Shown: positions 42,785 to 52,548, counted from the stretch's first letter. The stretch: DNA of 64,000 nt from Mycobacterium malmoense (GCF_019645855.1 NZ_CP080999.1:1860001-1924000), one strand, 5' to 3'. Notes: a model not told the origin generated them from the letters alone. A program made the numbers and translations.

Positions 42785-43480
42785 TCAGACCTTCTCGACC
42801 TTGACCGCGTGCGCCATCTCGTGCGGCAGGGTGACGTTCTCGTGGCCCGGGATGAGGATGGTCACCCCGCCACCGGCCGGGGTGGTCTCGACGGTCACCC
42901 GCGCGTTGGGCACGACGCCGGCGTCCTTGAGCCGCGTGATCAGGTCGATGTCCCCCTGGACGTGTTCGGTGAGCTGGCGGACGACCACCGCCACCGGCGA
43001 TCCGGCGGGCAGTTCGGTCAGCCGGACCAGGTTTGCGTCACCGCCGTCGGACTCCGGGCCCACGCCCAGGTCTAAAAGGCCCGGAATGGGGTTGCCGAAC
43101 GGGGAGGTGGTGGGGTTGTTGAGCACCTTCATCAGCCGGCGTTCGACGTCTTCGCTCATCACGTGCTCCCACCGGCAGGCCTCGGCGTGCACTTCCTCCC
43201 AGGGCAACCCGATGACGTCGACGAGCAATCGTTCGGCGAGGCGGTGCTTGCGCATCACGGCGATGGCCAGGGCCCGGCCCTTGTCGGTGAGTTCCAGGTG
43301 GCGGTCGCCGGCCACGCGGAGCAATCCGTCGCGTTCCATGCGGGACACGGTCTGGCTGACGGTCGGGCCGCTCTGGTCGAGGCGTTCGGCGATCCGGGCA
43401 CGCAGCGGCGTCACACCCTCTTCCTCGAGGTCGTAGATGGTCCGCAGGTACATCTCGGTGGTATCAACCAGGTCGTTCAT
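42785..43480 (-). CDS. ideR: IdeR, iron-dependent DtxR-family regulator
   Basis: Fe2+-activated repressor of siderophore genes and activator of iron storage. 231 residues. All metal ligands known for IdeR are in place: Met10, His79, Glu83, His98, Cys102, Glu105, His106. N-terminal HTH (25-50, QSGPTVSQTVSRMERDGLL), a dimer domain, and a C-terminal SH3-like domain. ATG 43480 has GGAGGG 7 nt upstream. It follows sigB on the same strand across a strong hairpin, so it is probably transcribed separately. Confidence 0.98.
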   Translation of the reverse strand: MNDLVDTTEMYLRTIYDLEEEGVTPLRARIAERLDQSGPTVSQTVSRMERDGLLRVAGDRHLELTDKGRALAIAVMRKHRLAERLLVDVIGLPWEEVHAEACRWEHVMSEDVERRLMKVLNNPTTSPFGNPIPGLLDLGVGPESDGGDANLVRLTELPAGSPVAVVVRQLTEHVQGDIDLITRLKDAGVVPNARVTVETTPAGGGVTILIPGHENVTLPHEMAHAVKVEKV

Positions 43481-43541
43481 TCAGCACCCTCCATTGACGC
43501 TGAGTCTACTTGGCAAGCTGCGTGAATGGGTGTAACGCTTC

Positions 43542-43594
43542 CCAGGCAAGCAGTATGCCCGCCGCTGATGCGGCGGGCATACCGTCTTGCTACC
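43542..43594 (-). terminator. sigB terminator hairpin
   Basis: A perfect 12-bp stem (TATGCCCGCCGC 43554-43565 with 43570-43581, loop TGAT) is extended by outer pairs GCAAG/CTTGC and CCAGG/CCTGG. It begins 19 nt after the sigB stop, with no T-tract. GC-rich hairpins without T-tracts are usual for mycobacterial terminators. Confidence 0.75.
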
Positions 43595-43612
43595 TGGCTC
43601 TAGGTGGAGGCC

Positions 43613-44593
43613 CTAGCTCGCATACGACCGCAGCCGATCGGCGCGCTCGCCGTTGCGCAGCTTGCACATCACGTCCCGCTCTATCTGGCGGACCCGCTCG
43701 CGGGACAGACCGAACAGCTTGCCGATCTGATCCAGGGTGCGTGGCTGGCCGTCGTCCAGGCCAAAACGCAACCGAATCACCTGGTGCTCACGCTCGTCGA
43801 GGGTGGCCAGCACGCTGCGGATGTCGGTGTGCAGCAACTCGGCGATCACCGCGTTCTCCGCGGACATCGCCTCGGCGTCCTCGATGAAGTCGCCCAGCGG
43901 GGCTTCCTCTTCGGAGCCGACGGGCATGTCCAGGCTCACCGGGTCGCGGCTGTGCTCCAGCAGGTCGTTGATCTTGTCGATCGGGATGCCGGATTCGGCG
44001 GCGAGTTCCTCGTCGGTGGCTTCACGCCCCAGGTTCTGGTGCATCTCCCGCTTGATCCGCGCCAGCTTGTTGACCTGCTCGACCAGGTGAACCGGCAGCC
44101 GGATGGTGCGGCTCTGGTCGGCCATGCCGCGCGTGATGGCCTGGCGGATCCACCAGGTGGCATACGTGGAGAACTTGAATCCCTTTGTGTAGTCGAACTT
44201 CTCCATCGCGCGGATCAACCCGAGGTTGCCCTCCTGGATCAGGTCCAGCAGCGGCATTCCCCGGCCCGTGTATCGCTTGGCCAGCGAAACCACCAGGCGC
44301 AGATTGGCTTCCAGCAGGTGGCGGCGCGCTGCCTCGCCGTCGCGCACGACGGCCTCGAGGTCGCGTTTGCGGTTCTCGCCGAGGCGCTTACGAGTTTCCA
44401 GCAGATGCTCGGCGTAGAGCCCTGCCTCGATGCGCTTGGCCAGTTCGACCTCGCCGGCCGCGTTGAGCAACGCCGTCTTGCCGATGCCGTTGAGATATAC
44501 GCGCACCAGGTCCGCTGCCGGGCTTTGAGCATCCAGATCGCTGTCAATCCTGCTTGTGGTGGCCCGTGTAGTGACTGTGGTGGTTGCGGCCAT
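43613..44593 (-). CDS. sigB: SigB, group 2 sigma factor
   Basis: Stress and stationary-phase sigma factor close to SigA. 326 residues: region 1.2 (ADLVRVYLNGIGKTALLNAAGEVELAKRIEAG), region 2 with the core-binding and -10 recognition helices (EGNLGLIRAMEKFDYTKGFKFSTYATWWIRQAITRGMADQ), region 3, and region 4 HTH (LDQIGKLFGLSRERVRQIE). It lacks the long N-terminal region 1.1 of SigA. ATG 44593 has GGGAGG 6 nt upstream; the frame to 44623 adds ten residues. The promoter at 44631 fits SigE/SigH control. ideR follows after a terminator. Confidence 0.97.
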   Translation of the reverse strand: MAATTTVTTRATTSRIDSDLDAQSPAADLVRVYLNGIGKTALLNAAGEVELAKRIEAGLYAEHLLETRKRLGENRKRDLEAVVRDGEAARRHLLEANLRLVVSLAKRYTGRGMPLLDLIQEGNLGLIRAMEKFDYTKGFKFSTYATWWIRQAITRGMADQSRTIRLPVHLVEQVNKLARIKREMHQNLGREATDEELAAESGIPIDKINDLLEHSRDPVSLDMPVGSEEEAPLGDFIEDAEAMSAENAVIAELLHTDIRSVLATLDEREHQVIRLRFGLDDGQPRTLDQIGKLFGLSRERVRQIERDVMCKLRNGERADRLRSYAS

Positions 44594-44630
44594 AGCGACC
44601 TCCCGATCGGCTTGTACTGTCATGTGGTTT

Positions 44631-44656
44631 AACGACAGATCCGCCCTGGGAGTTCC
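44631..44656 (-). promoter_or_regulatory. SigE/SigH-type promoter of sigB
   Basis: On the minus strand GGAACT (44651-44656) and CGTT (44631-44634) are 16 nt apart, the ECF-type pattern known to drive sigB in M. tuberculosis under SigE, SigH and SigL. Transcription would start about 30 nt before the ATG. Confidence 0.75.
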
Positions 44657-44741
44657 CGCTGCGGTGCCATCTCACACGCTTTGACGTGCGGAAATGTGCC
44701 GGCGACCTGAGAATGTCCTGAGAAGTGTGACGAGCGGCCGG

Positions 44742-45176
44742 TCACCCGGAACGCCGCGAAGCCCGGCCTTCGTGCCCGGGCGGCCCCGGCTGCGGCTCCT
44801 GTGGCTCCGGGTGCCGCCGGGGCTCGAGCGCCGGGCGTCCGGCCGTCGGGAACAGCGGGGTGCGCCGCCGGGCATTGTCGAACCGCCGCGGCTCGTCGGA
44901 GCGACGGGGGGGCCGGTCGTTGGCGATCAGCACGGCCATCCACGGCAACGGCACCGACGCCGCCACGATCAGCAGGGAGATCAGGCCGTTGTGCCAGGCG
45001 CCGTACGCGACGGCGGCCAGGATCAGCGCCGGCACCCGGAACGCCATCAGGGTCAGGTATTTACGGACCCGCGCGCGGTGCTCCTCTTCATACGAAGGTG
45101 CGGCGGTGGTGATGAGCACCGGCCTGCCCTCATCGTCGAACCTGTCTCCGAACCCCACATCGGAGCCGCGCTTCAT
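44742..45176 (-). CDS. DUF3099 membrane protein (Rv2709)
   Basis: 144 residues from ATG 45176 (GTGGAGGA upstream). DUF3099 family: a conserved N-terminus LITTAAPSYEEEHRARVRKYL, two close membrane helices (about 47-88, FRVPALILAAVAYGAWHNGLISLLIVAASVPLPWMAVLIAN) and a basic Pro-rich cytoplasmic tail with RRFDNARRRTP. Function unknown; it sits next to sigB in most mycobacteria. Divergent from the DUF3039 gene. Confidence 0.85.
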   Translation of the reverse strand: MKRGSDVGFGDRFDDEGRPVLITTAAPSYEEEHRARVRKYLTLMAFRVPALILAAVAYGAWHNGLISLLIVAASVPLPWMAVLIANDRPPRRSDEPRRFDNARRRTPLFPTAGRPALEPRRHPEPQEPQPGPPGHEGRASRRSG

Positions 45177-45263
45177 TCCTCCACTGTCCCACACCGTATT
45201 GATTCCGGCCCAGAATCAATTTAGCCGGTTTTTGAAGCGGGCCGGCAGTGCACAATGTGAGGT

Positions 45264-45503
45264 ATGCAGACCCAGACCATCGAACGCACCGACACCGACG
45301 AACGCGTCGACGACGGGACCGGTAGCGATACGCCGAAATACTTCCACTACGTCAAGAAGGACAAGATCGCCGAGAGCGCGGTGATGGGCAACCACGTGGT
45401 GGCGTTGTGCGGTGAGGTATTTCCGGTCACGCGGGCGGCCAAGCCCGGCTCGCCGGTCTGTCCGGAATGCAAGAAGATCTACGAGAGGCTCAAGAAGGGC
45501 TGA
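45264..45503 (+). CDS. DUF3039 small zinc-ribbon-like protein (Rv2708c)
   Basis: 79 residues of the actinobacterial DUF3039 family. After a polar N-terminus comes FHYVKKDKIAESAVMGNHVVALCGEVFPV and CPECKKIYERL; Cys50 with the C-x2-C pair could bind zinc. Function unknown. Its TGA abuts the stop of the convergent BrkB gene with no base between; the junction GGCTGATCAGCC (45498-45509) is a perfect 12-bp palindrome made by the two stop codons. Confidence 0.87.
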   Translation: MQTQTIERTDTDERVDDGTGSDTPKYFHYVKKDKIAESAVMGNHVVALCGEVFPVTRAAKPGSPVCPECKKIYERLKKG

Positions 45504-46487
45504 TCAGCCGGGCGGGTCTGCCGTCGCAACGTCGCGTTCCTGCGCCGCCGGATCCGGCGGCGCCGTCTGCTTGAGGCCACGTGTACGCGACAACACCCAG
45601 TTGCGCAGCCGGTGGGCGTGCGTCGAGGGTGCGGGGAATTCCTCCTGGATGGCGGCGTTGAGTTCGGCGCCCAGCATGATCGCGAAACCGCCGAAGAACG
45701 CGAACAACAGGAACGCTATCGGCGTGGACAGCGCGCCGTACGTGTAACCGGTGCTGGTGATCCACCGCAGGTAGATCCGCAAGCCCAGGGTGGCGATCAC
45801 GAAGACCGTGGTCGCCAGCGTCGCGCCGAAGATCAGCCGGTGCGACGGCAGCGGCACGGGCAGTGCCACCCGGTACAAGATCATGACCCCGAGCGTCAGG
45901 CCGAGAACCAGCGCCGGGTAATAGCCGTAGCGCAGGACGTTGGCCAAGCCGACCGGGATGTGTTCGGCCACCTTGCGCGGACCCACCACCACCAAGGGCG
46001 CCGACGCGACCACGACCACCAGCATCACCACGTAAAGGAACAGCGCGAAAAGCCGCTGGCGCACGGGGTGGCGCAACGGCGTCTGGTCGTGCGCCTCGAC
46101 CACCGAATCGACAAACGCCGAGATGGCCGACGATCCCGCCCACAGCGAGATCAAGAAACCCAACGACACGACCTCACCGCGGGCGTTGTTGGCGATGTCC
46201 CGGATCGTCGGCTCGATGATCTCGTTGACCACGCTGGGGGAGAACACGCTGTGCGCCGTCGAAATCACTTGACGCTGGATGCTGGGCAACATGTCGGGAC
46301 CGAACAGCGGCGCCACGTAGGCCAGGCTGCCCAGCATCCCCAGCAACAGCGGCGGTAGGGACAGCGCCGACCAGAAGCCCGCCTGCGCCGACTCCGAGAA
46401 AATGGAATCGTCCCAGCTTTTAGCCAGCGTCCGCAGGCTGATTCGCCAGATATGGTGGCGGGACGGCTTTGCGACCTGAGCGCTCAT
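45504..46487 (-). CDS. YihY/BrkB-family inner-membrane protein (Rv2707)
   Basis: 327 residues with six predicted membrane helices (about 45-290), including LPPLLLGMLGSLAYVAPLFG and YGALSTPIAFLLFAFFGGFAIMLGAELNAAI, the family C-terminal helix. YihY/BrkB proteins are membrane proteins of uncertain function, once called ribonuclease BN by error. A basic C-terminal tail (LRNWVLSRTRGLKQ) is cytoplasmic. It is the last gene leftward before the DUF3039 stop. Confidence 0.88.
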   Translation of the reverse strand: MSAQVAKPSRHHIWRISLRTLAKSWDDSIFSESAQAGFWSALSLPPLLLGMLGSLAYVAPLFGPDMLPSIQRQVISTAHSVFSPSVVNEIIEPTIRDIANNARGEVVSLGFLISLWAGSSAISAFVDSVVEAHDQTPLRHPVRQRLFALFLYVVMLVVVVASAPLVVVGPRKVAEHIPVGLANVLRYGYYPALVLGLTLGVMILYRVALPVPLPSHRLIFGATLATTVFVIATLGLRIYLRWITSTGYTYGALSTPIAFLLFAFFGGFAIMLGAELNAAIQEEFPAPSTHAHRLRNWVLSRTRGLKQTAPPDPAAQERDVATADPPG

Positions 46488-46552
46488 AGGGGTCCAGCAT
46501 TACCGATTACCGTGCGCGCACCCCACATTGCCGGTGGGTGAGTTTGGTTGAC

Positions 46553-46738
46553 CTAGCTTCCGCTGACCTCCAGCACGGCGGCCATCGCGGCCAATTTCGC
46601 CTCATGCTGGTTGGCGTGGTGTTGGCAGAAGAGAAGCTCCGCTCCTGAAGGCAGCTTGGCACGGACACGAGCCGCGGCACCGCAACGGTCGCAGCGGTCC
46701 GCTCTAGTCAGCTCGGGACTGGTCAGAGTTGCGTTCAT
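46553..46738 (-). CDS. DUF7455 small zinc-finger-like protein
   Basis: 61 residues from ATG 46738 (CGGAGAA upstream). Sequence NATLTSPELTRADRCDRCGAAARVRAKLPSGAELLFCQHHANQHEAKL: the CDRC pair plus CQHH form a likely zinc site. I recognise it as the DUF7455 family, small actinobacterial proteins often encoded near sigA or sigB; function unknown. It runs leftward, 66 bp upstream of the BrkB gene. Confidence 0.83.
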   Translation of the reverse strand: MNATLTSPELTRADRCDRCGAAARVRAKLPSGAELLFCQHHANQHEAKLAAMAAVLEVSGS

Positions 46739-46870
46739 GGCTTCTCCGTTCTCGTACATTCACTCTCTCAGACGTATGGGGTTTTCGCGTTGTTCCCCGA
46801 TCGTTGTCGGGTGTGTCGTTTCTCACGGAGTTCTCACGCCCGCCCGGCGCGCTCTCTAAGGTGGCCGACT

Positions 46871-47242
46871 GTGGCCTTTCCTGCCGGCGTACTGGTGCAT
46901 TTGTGCGCGGTCGACGAGTGGTTTGGTGCCCGCAGCCGCGGCGGGATTCGCCCCGAGGCGTCCGGCTCGGACGCCGAGGCCGGCTACATCCATCTGTCGA
47001 CGCCCGAGCAGGTGCATCTGCCGGCCAACCGGCTCTACCGCGGTCGCGACGACCTGGTCCTGTTGCACGTCGACCCGGCCCTGCTGGACTCACCCGTGCG
47101 GTGGGAGCCGGGGGTGGCGACGGATCCGGAGTCGATGCTGTTCCCGCATCTGTACGGTCCCCTGCCGGTGCGCGCCGTCGTCAAGGTCACCGCCTACCCG
47201 CCGGCACCCGATGGCACCTTCCCGCCCGCCGAGCCCACGTAG
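46871..47242 (+). CDS. DUF952 family protein (Rv2705c)
   Basis: 123 residues. DUF952 fold with the conserved GYIHLSTPEQVHLPANRLYRGRDDLVLLHVDPALL and FPHLYGPLPVRAVVKV; the family is related to glutathione-S-transferase-like or ADP-ribosyl-binding folds and has no assigned function. GTG 46871 gives the start VAFPAGVLVHLCAVDEW; a TAAGGT box ends 8 nt upstream. Convergent with sigA with a 41-bp gap. The RidA-like Rv2704 found next to it in M. tuberculosis is absent here. Confidence 0.82.
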   Translation: MAFPAGVLVHLCAVDEWFGARSRGGIRPEASGSDAEAGYIHLSTPEQVHLPANRLYRGRDDLVLLHVDPALLDSPVRWEPGVATDPESMLFPHLYGPLPVRAVVKVTAYPPAPDGTFPPAEPT

Positions 47243-47283
47243 CCTGCCCGGCAACGCCTCTGGCGGGTGGTCGGACCGGCTCG

Positions 47284-48846
<1,563 letters not shown>

Positions 48847-49024
48847 GTACACCCCTTCGGTCGGACTCACTTCCGGTGGGTCTGGGCATGGTCAACCGAA
48901 AGTGTCTGCTATGTCGAATGTCGGCGTTGGTATCAGCGTGAGTGTGTTCGCACGCTTTCAGTCGGGCGGTCGCCGAGGACCATTGTAACGACAGTGCGCG
49001 CCCGTACCGGCCTACCGGGCAAAA

Positions 49025-49834
49025 TCAGTGCGTCACGTCGGAGGTGGCGGCCATGGCCGCACCCACGATGCCGGCGGTGTTTTCCAGGGCGGCGGCCACC
49101 ACCGGCGTGCGGTTTTCGAGCAACGGCAGCCATTTGTCGGCCTTGCGGCTGATGCCGCCGCCCGCGATGAACAAATCCGGCCAGATCGCGTTCTCGATGG
49201 CCACCAGCACCCGAGTCACCTGCTTGGCCCACCTCTCGTAGCTCCAGCCGTTCCTCTCTTTGACCGACGACGCCGCGCGTTGCTCGGCCTCCTTGCCGCC
49301 GACCTCGAGATGACCCAACTCGGTGTTGGGTATCAGCGTCCCGTTGTGGATGACCGCGGAGCCGATTCCGGTGCCGAACGTCAGCAACACAACCAGGCCG
49401 GACCGGTCTCTACCCGCCCCATAGTGCTGCTCGGCAAGCCCGGCCGCGTCGGCGTCGTTGAGAACCGTGACCTCCTGGCCGTCGAGCTCGGCGCTGATGA
49501 TGTCGCGTGCGTTGGTCCCGATCCAGGACTTGTCGACGTTGGCCGCGGTCTGGACGACGCCGTGGGTGACGACGCCGGGATAGGTCACCCCGAGCGGGCC
49601 GGTCCATCCGAATCCGTTGACGACCTCGGCGATGGTCTTCGCGACGGCCGACGGTGTCGCCGGTTGCGGGGTCAATATCTTGATCCGCTCGCCGATCAAC
49701 AGCCCGGTGTCCATGTCGACGATGCCGCCCTTGATGCCGCTGCCGCCGACGTCGACGCCGAACCCGCGGCGCTGCGACGCGCCGGTGTCCGTTGCGGCGC
49801 TGGGCGTGTCGGTGGTCGAGTCGGTGCTGGTCAT
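49025..49834 (-). CDS. ppgK: PpgK, polyphosphate glucokinase
   Basis: Phosphorylates glucose using polyphosphate or ATP. 269 residues of the ROK/hexokinase-like fold: phosphate-1 loop FGVDVGGSGIKGGIVD, the sugar-binding NDADAAGLAEQ, phosphate-2 LTFGTGIGSA, and PNTELGHLEVGGKEAE. The first 22 residues are a polar Ser/Thr-rich leader. Same strand as sigA, 178 nt upstream of its start. Divergent from suhB across a repeat-filled intergenic region. Confidence 0.95.
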   Translation of the reverse strand: MTSTDSTTDTPSAATDTGASQRRGFGVDVGGSGIKGGIVDMDTGLLIGERIKILTPQPATPSAVAKTIAEVVNGFGWTGPLGVTYPGVVTHGVVQTAANVDKSWIGTNARDIISAELDGQEVTVLNDADAAGLAEQHYGAGRDRSGLVVLLTFGTGIGSAVIHNGTLIPNTELGHLEVGGKEAEQRAASSVKERNGWSYERWAKQVTRVLVAIENAIWPDLFIAGGGISRKADKWLPLLENRTPVVAAALENTAGIVGAAMAATSDVTH

Positions 49835-49872
49835 CGAAACTCCTCAGCGAGACTGGGACTGTCCGCCCACCT

Positions 49873-50012
49873 TAGCCCGGCGACGATGCGGCCCGTGGCC
49901 GCTGAGAAGCCGGGCGATCGGTCTTAGCCCGGCGACGATGCGGCTTAGGGGTGCTGTGGGGGTCCCCCCGCTTGCGGGGGAAAGCCGGGCGATCGGTCTG
50001 AGCCCGGCGACT
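49873..50012. repeat. Repeated MIRU-like units between ppgK and suhB
   Basis: TTAGCCCGGCGACGATGCGGC occurs at 49873-49893 and 49925-49945 (52-nt period), and the 12-nt core GAGCCCGGCGAC again at 50001. A 30-nt segment with GCCGGGC...GCCCGGC hairpin arms is present at 49909-49938 and 49983-50012. GTGGGGGTCCCCCC with GCTTGCGGGGG (49957-49980) is the MIRU 3' core. It occupies most of the divergent promoter region. Confidence 0.7.
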
Positions 50013-50031
50013 GTGATGCGATAGAGCGGTG

Positions 50032-50910
50032 ATGCGACCTGACGGCGGTTCCCGGGAGCCCGCACCGCTGCGTTCGGTGGCCGAGACGCTGGCCGCCGAG
50101 GCCGCCGAATTCGTGAGGCGCCGCCGCGCCGAGGTGTTCGGCACGAAGGCGGAAAGGGCGGCCCGCGGCGCGGTGCGCTCGAAGAGCACCCCGACCGATC
50201 CGGTGACCGTCGTCGACACCGAGGCGGAGCGGCTGTTGCGCGAGCGGTTGGCGGCGCTTCGGCCCGGTGACCCCATACTCGGGGAGGAGGGCGGCGGGCC
50301 CACCGATCCGGCGGGCACCCCCGCCGGATCGGTCACCTGGGTGCTCGATCCCATCGACGGCACGGTGAATTTCGTCTACGGCATCCCGGCGTACGCGGTG
50401 TCGGTCGCCGCACAGATCGACGGCGTGTCGGTGGCCGGCGCGGTCGCCGATGTCGTCGCCGGGCGCGTGTACTCGGCGGCGACCGGACTCGGCGCGCATG
50501 TCACCGACGAGCAGGGGACGGACCCGTTGCGGTGCGCCGCCGTCGAGGATTTGTCGATGGCGTTGCTGGGCACCGGTTTCGGTTACTCACGGCGGCGCCG
50601 CGCGACCCAGGCGGCGTTGTTGGCGCGCATGCTGCCGGTCGTCCGCGATGTGCGTCGCATCGGTTCGGCGGCGCTGGACCTGTGCATGGTCGCGGCGGGC
50701 AGGCTGGACGCCTACTACGAACACGGACTGCAGGTGTGGGATCGCGCGGCGGGCGCGCTGATCGCGGCCGAGGCGGGGGCCCGCGTGTTGCTGCCGGCGC
50801 ACGACGGCCCGGGCGGCGGCGGGTTGGTGGTGGCCGCCGCGCCCGGAATCGCCGACGAGCTGTTGGCCGTCCTGGAGCGGTTCAACGGCCTGGACCCGAT
50901 CCTGGATTGA
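50032..50910 (+). CDS. suhB: SuhB, inositol-1-monophosphatase
   Basis: Mg2+-dependent phosphatase supplying myo-inositol for phosphatidylinositol, LAM and mycothiol. 292 residues with all metal motifs: SPTDPVTVVDTEAE-like STPTDPVTVVDTEAE, GEEGG, WVLDPIDGTVNFVYG, and WDRAAGALIAAEAG. ATG 50032 gives MRPDGGS, like the M. tuberculosis start; GTG 50029 directly before it is also possible. Convergent with cei, 5 bp between stops. Upstream DNA is repetitive. Confidence 0.95.
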   Translation: MRPDGGSREPAPLRSVAETLAAEAAEFVRRRRAEVFGTKAERAARGAVRSKSTPTDPVTVVDTEAERLLRERLAALRPGDPILGEEGGGPTDPAGTPAGSVTWVLDPIDGTVNFVYGIPAYAVSVAAQIDGVSVAGAVADVVAGRVYSAATGLGAHVTDEQGTDPLRCAAVEDLSMALLGTGFGYSRRRRATQAALLARMLPVVRDVRRIGSAALDLCMVAAGRLDAYYEHGLQVWDRAAGALIAAEAGARVLLPAHDGPGGGGLVVAAAPGIADELLAVLERFNGLDPILD

Positions 50911-50915
50911 CCGCC

Positions 50916-51566
50916 TCAGCAGCTGCTGGCGTGAATCTTTTGCAGCAGCGCGGGATCTGACGGCTCGGTGGCGCCGGGCCGCAGGGTGGCCAGCACCGCA
51001 TCGATGTCGTCGTTGTGGGCCAGCGCCGTGAATTCCGTGCCGAGAGCCAGGTCGACGGAGTCGTCGGCGCGGTTGTCGTTGAACAGTTCCATGCACGGCG
51101 CCACCAGCCACACCGCGGCCGCGGTGGCCTGCCCGGCCGTGCCGAAGCGGATCTGGCCTTGGCAGTTGAGCCTGGTGCCGGCATAGATGGGGTCGTTGGT
51201 GGCGGTCGGCTGCGCGAAGCCCAGGTCTTTCATCGCGCCGGCGACGTCGGCGGCCTGTCCGCCACGGCCGCTGGCGTTGAGGACGCGGACCTTGGTGTCG
51301 CCGAGTTTGGCGGGGGCGACGTCCGCCATCGCCGACCGCGGCACTTGCTCGCCGAGCTGGGCCGGCGCCGACCCGGCCGGTTGTGGCGGTGGATTGCACA
51401 CGGTGGCCTCGTGCACCTTCGCCGGTCGCGTCAGCGCAACGGTCCACACCACTCCCGTCACCAACACCAGGAAGACCAACACGAAAATGGCGGGCCGGGC
51501 ATTGCGTCGCCGAAAGGGCCGACCGTGCTTGTCAAAAGCGGTACCCTCGGTGATTTGTGCGACCAC
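50916..51566 (-). CDS. cei: Cei, envelope-integrity protein with LytR_C domain
   Basis: 216 residues, ortholog of Rv2700: a short cytoplasmic N-terminus (KHGRPFRRRN), one membrane helix (about 25-45, PAIFVLVFLVLVTGVVWTVAL) and an exported LytR C-terminal domain (VRVLNASGRGGQAADVAGAMKDLGF). Four exported cysteines (VCNPPP, LNCQGQ, APCMEL, terminal ASSC) could pair. Needed for envelope integrity and virulence in M. tuberculosis. GTG 51566 follows TAGAGT by 6 nt. Divergent from the DUF4193 gene, with a CRP-type site between. Confidence 0.92.
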   Translation of the reverse strand: MVAQITEGTAFDKHGRPFRRRNARPAIFVLVFLVLVTGVVWTVALTRPAKVHEATVCNPPPQPAGSAPAQLGEQVPRSAMADVAPAKLGDTKVRVLNASGRGGQAADVAGAMKDLGFAQPTATNDPIYAGTRLNCQGQIRFGTAGQATAAAVWLVAPCMELFNDNRADDSVDLALGTEFTALAHNDDIDAVLATLRPGATEPSDPALLQKIHASSC

Positions 51567-51572
51567 GGTTGC

Positions 51573-51578
51573 ACTCTA
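51573..51578 (-). promoter_or_regulatory. -10 box for leaderless cei
   Basis: On the minus strand TAGAGT ends 6 nt before the GTG at 51566. Confidence 0.5.
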
Positions 51579-51618
51579 AACGCACTGTTTAAGGCTCGGG
51601 ACAAGGGCCGAACCGGCG

Positions 51619-51636
51619 GTGTGACGTAAATCACAC
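51619..51636. promoter_or_regulatory. CRP-type cAMP-receptor-protein site, cei/DUF4193
   Basis: GTGTGACGTAAATCACAC contains a perfect TGTGA-N6-TCACA with 6-nt arms. It lies 52 nt upstream of the cei start and 112 nt before the DUF4193 ATG. Mycobacterial Crp (Rv3676) binds this sequence class. Confidence 0.8.
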
Positions 51637-51748
51637 ATTAATGGGCTGAGATACGGGCACGAATCATTTGGTCAGCGCGTTCGACGCTGGTACAAAGCGT
51701 TGCTTGAGATAACGAGGGCATGCAGAGGAACAGGGCAGGGGAATAGAT

Positions 51749-52051
51749 ATGCCTACCGACTATGACGCTCCGCGGCGCACCGAGACGGACGACGTCTCGG
51801 AAGACTCGCTGGAGGAGCTCAAAGCACGACGGCACGAGGCGGCCTCGGCCGTGGTCGATGTCGACGAATCCGAGTCCGCTGAGTCTTTCGAGCTGCCTGG
51901 CGCCGACCTTTCCGGTGAAGAGCTGTCGGTTCGCGTCATTCCGAAGCAGGCCGACGAGTTCACCTGCTCGAGCTGCTTTCTGGTGCAACATCGCAGCCGG
52001 CTCGCCAGCGAGAAGAACGGCGTGATGATCTGTACCGACTGCGCAGCCTGA
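51749..52051 (+). CDS. DUF4193 protein (Rv2699c)
   Basis: 100-residue acidic protein of the actinobacterial DUF4193 family. Polar, probably disordered N-terminal half (DYDAPRRTETDDVSEDSLEELKARR), then DLSGEELSVRVIPKQADEFTCSSCFLVQHRSRLASEKNGVMICTDCAA. The two CxxC pairs form a zinc ribbon, so it may bind nucleic acid or RNA polymerase (inference). ATG 51749 has AGGGGA upstream. A perfect CRP-type site lies in the promoter region. Convergent with the DUF3093 gene. Confidence 0.87.
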   Translation: MPTDYDAPRRTETDDVSEDSLEELKARRHEAASAVVDVDESESAESFELPGADLSGEELSVRVIPKQADEFTCSSCFLVQHRSRLASEKNGVMICTDCAA

Positions 52052-52055
52052 TAGG

Positions 52056-52541
52056 TCAGCTGCGTAATGCCGACAGCACCCGCTCCGTGTGACGGCAGCT
52101 CACCAGCCAGTACGGCGTCGGGTCGTCCGGGTCATCGAGGACCGCCAGAATCATCGGTCCAACCCATGCCCGGTGCAGCACGTAGGCCGCCGGGTCCAGC
52201 TGGCGGCCCAGGGCCGCGGACTTCGCGGAGCTCGTTATTTCGGCGGACCGGGCGATGACGTCGACCGGCAGGTGCGCCTCACCGGCCCACAGTTCCACGC
52301 CGCCCGGGACGGTCGAGTCGGCGACGACGCGGATCTCGATGCGGCCCAGCCACAACAGCACCGCGGCCGCCACCGTGAACAGTATTGCGAACGGCAGCCA
52401 GTCGGGCAGGGCGCGAACACCGAGGTTGACCTCGAAAGCGATGAGCCCCGCCAGCCCGAAGCCCAGCGGCCACCACCACCATGGCACCCAGAGCCGTTCG
52501 CGATATCGCACGCGCTGCGGCGCGACGCGGGTACCGGACAC
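52056..52541 (-). CDS. DUF3093 membrane protein (Rv2698)
   Basis: 161 residues from the GTG at 52541, which follows TACCCT by 7 nt; an extension to 52586 would overlap the divergent dut gene. Sequence opens SGTRVAPQRVRYRERLWVPWWWWPLGFGLAGLIAFEVNLGV: the Trp-rich run leads into two membrane helices (about 20-65), then a soluble beta-rich domain (RIEIRVVADSTVPGGVELWAGEAHLPVDVI). Function unknown. The dut linkage is conserved. Confidence 0.85.
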   Translation of the reverse strand: MSGTRVAPQRVRYRERLWVPWWWWPLGFGLAGLIAFEVNLGVRALPDWLPFAILFTVAAAVLLWLGRIEIRVVADSTVPGGVELWAGEAHLPVDVIARSAEITSSAKSAALGRQLDPAAYVLHRAWVGPMILAVLDDPDDPTPYWLVSCRHTERVLSALRS

Positions 52542-52548
52542 GCGGTCA

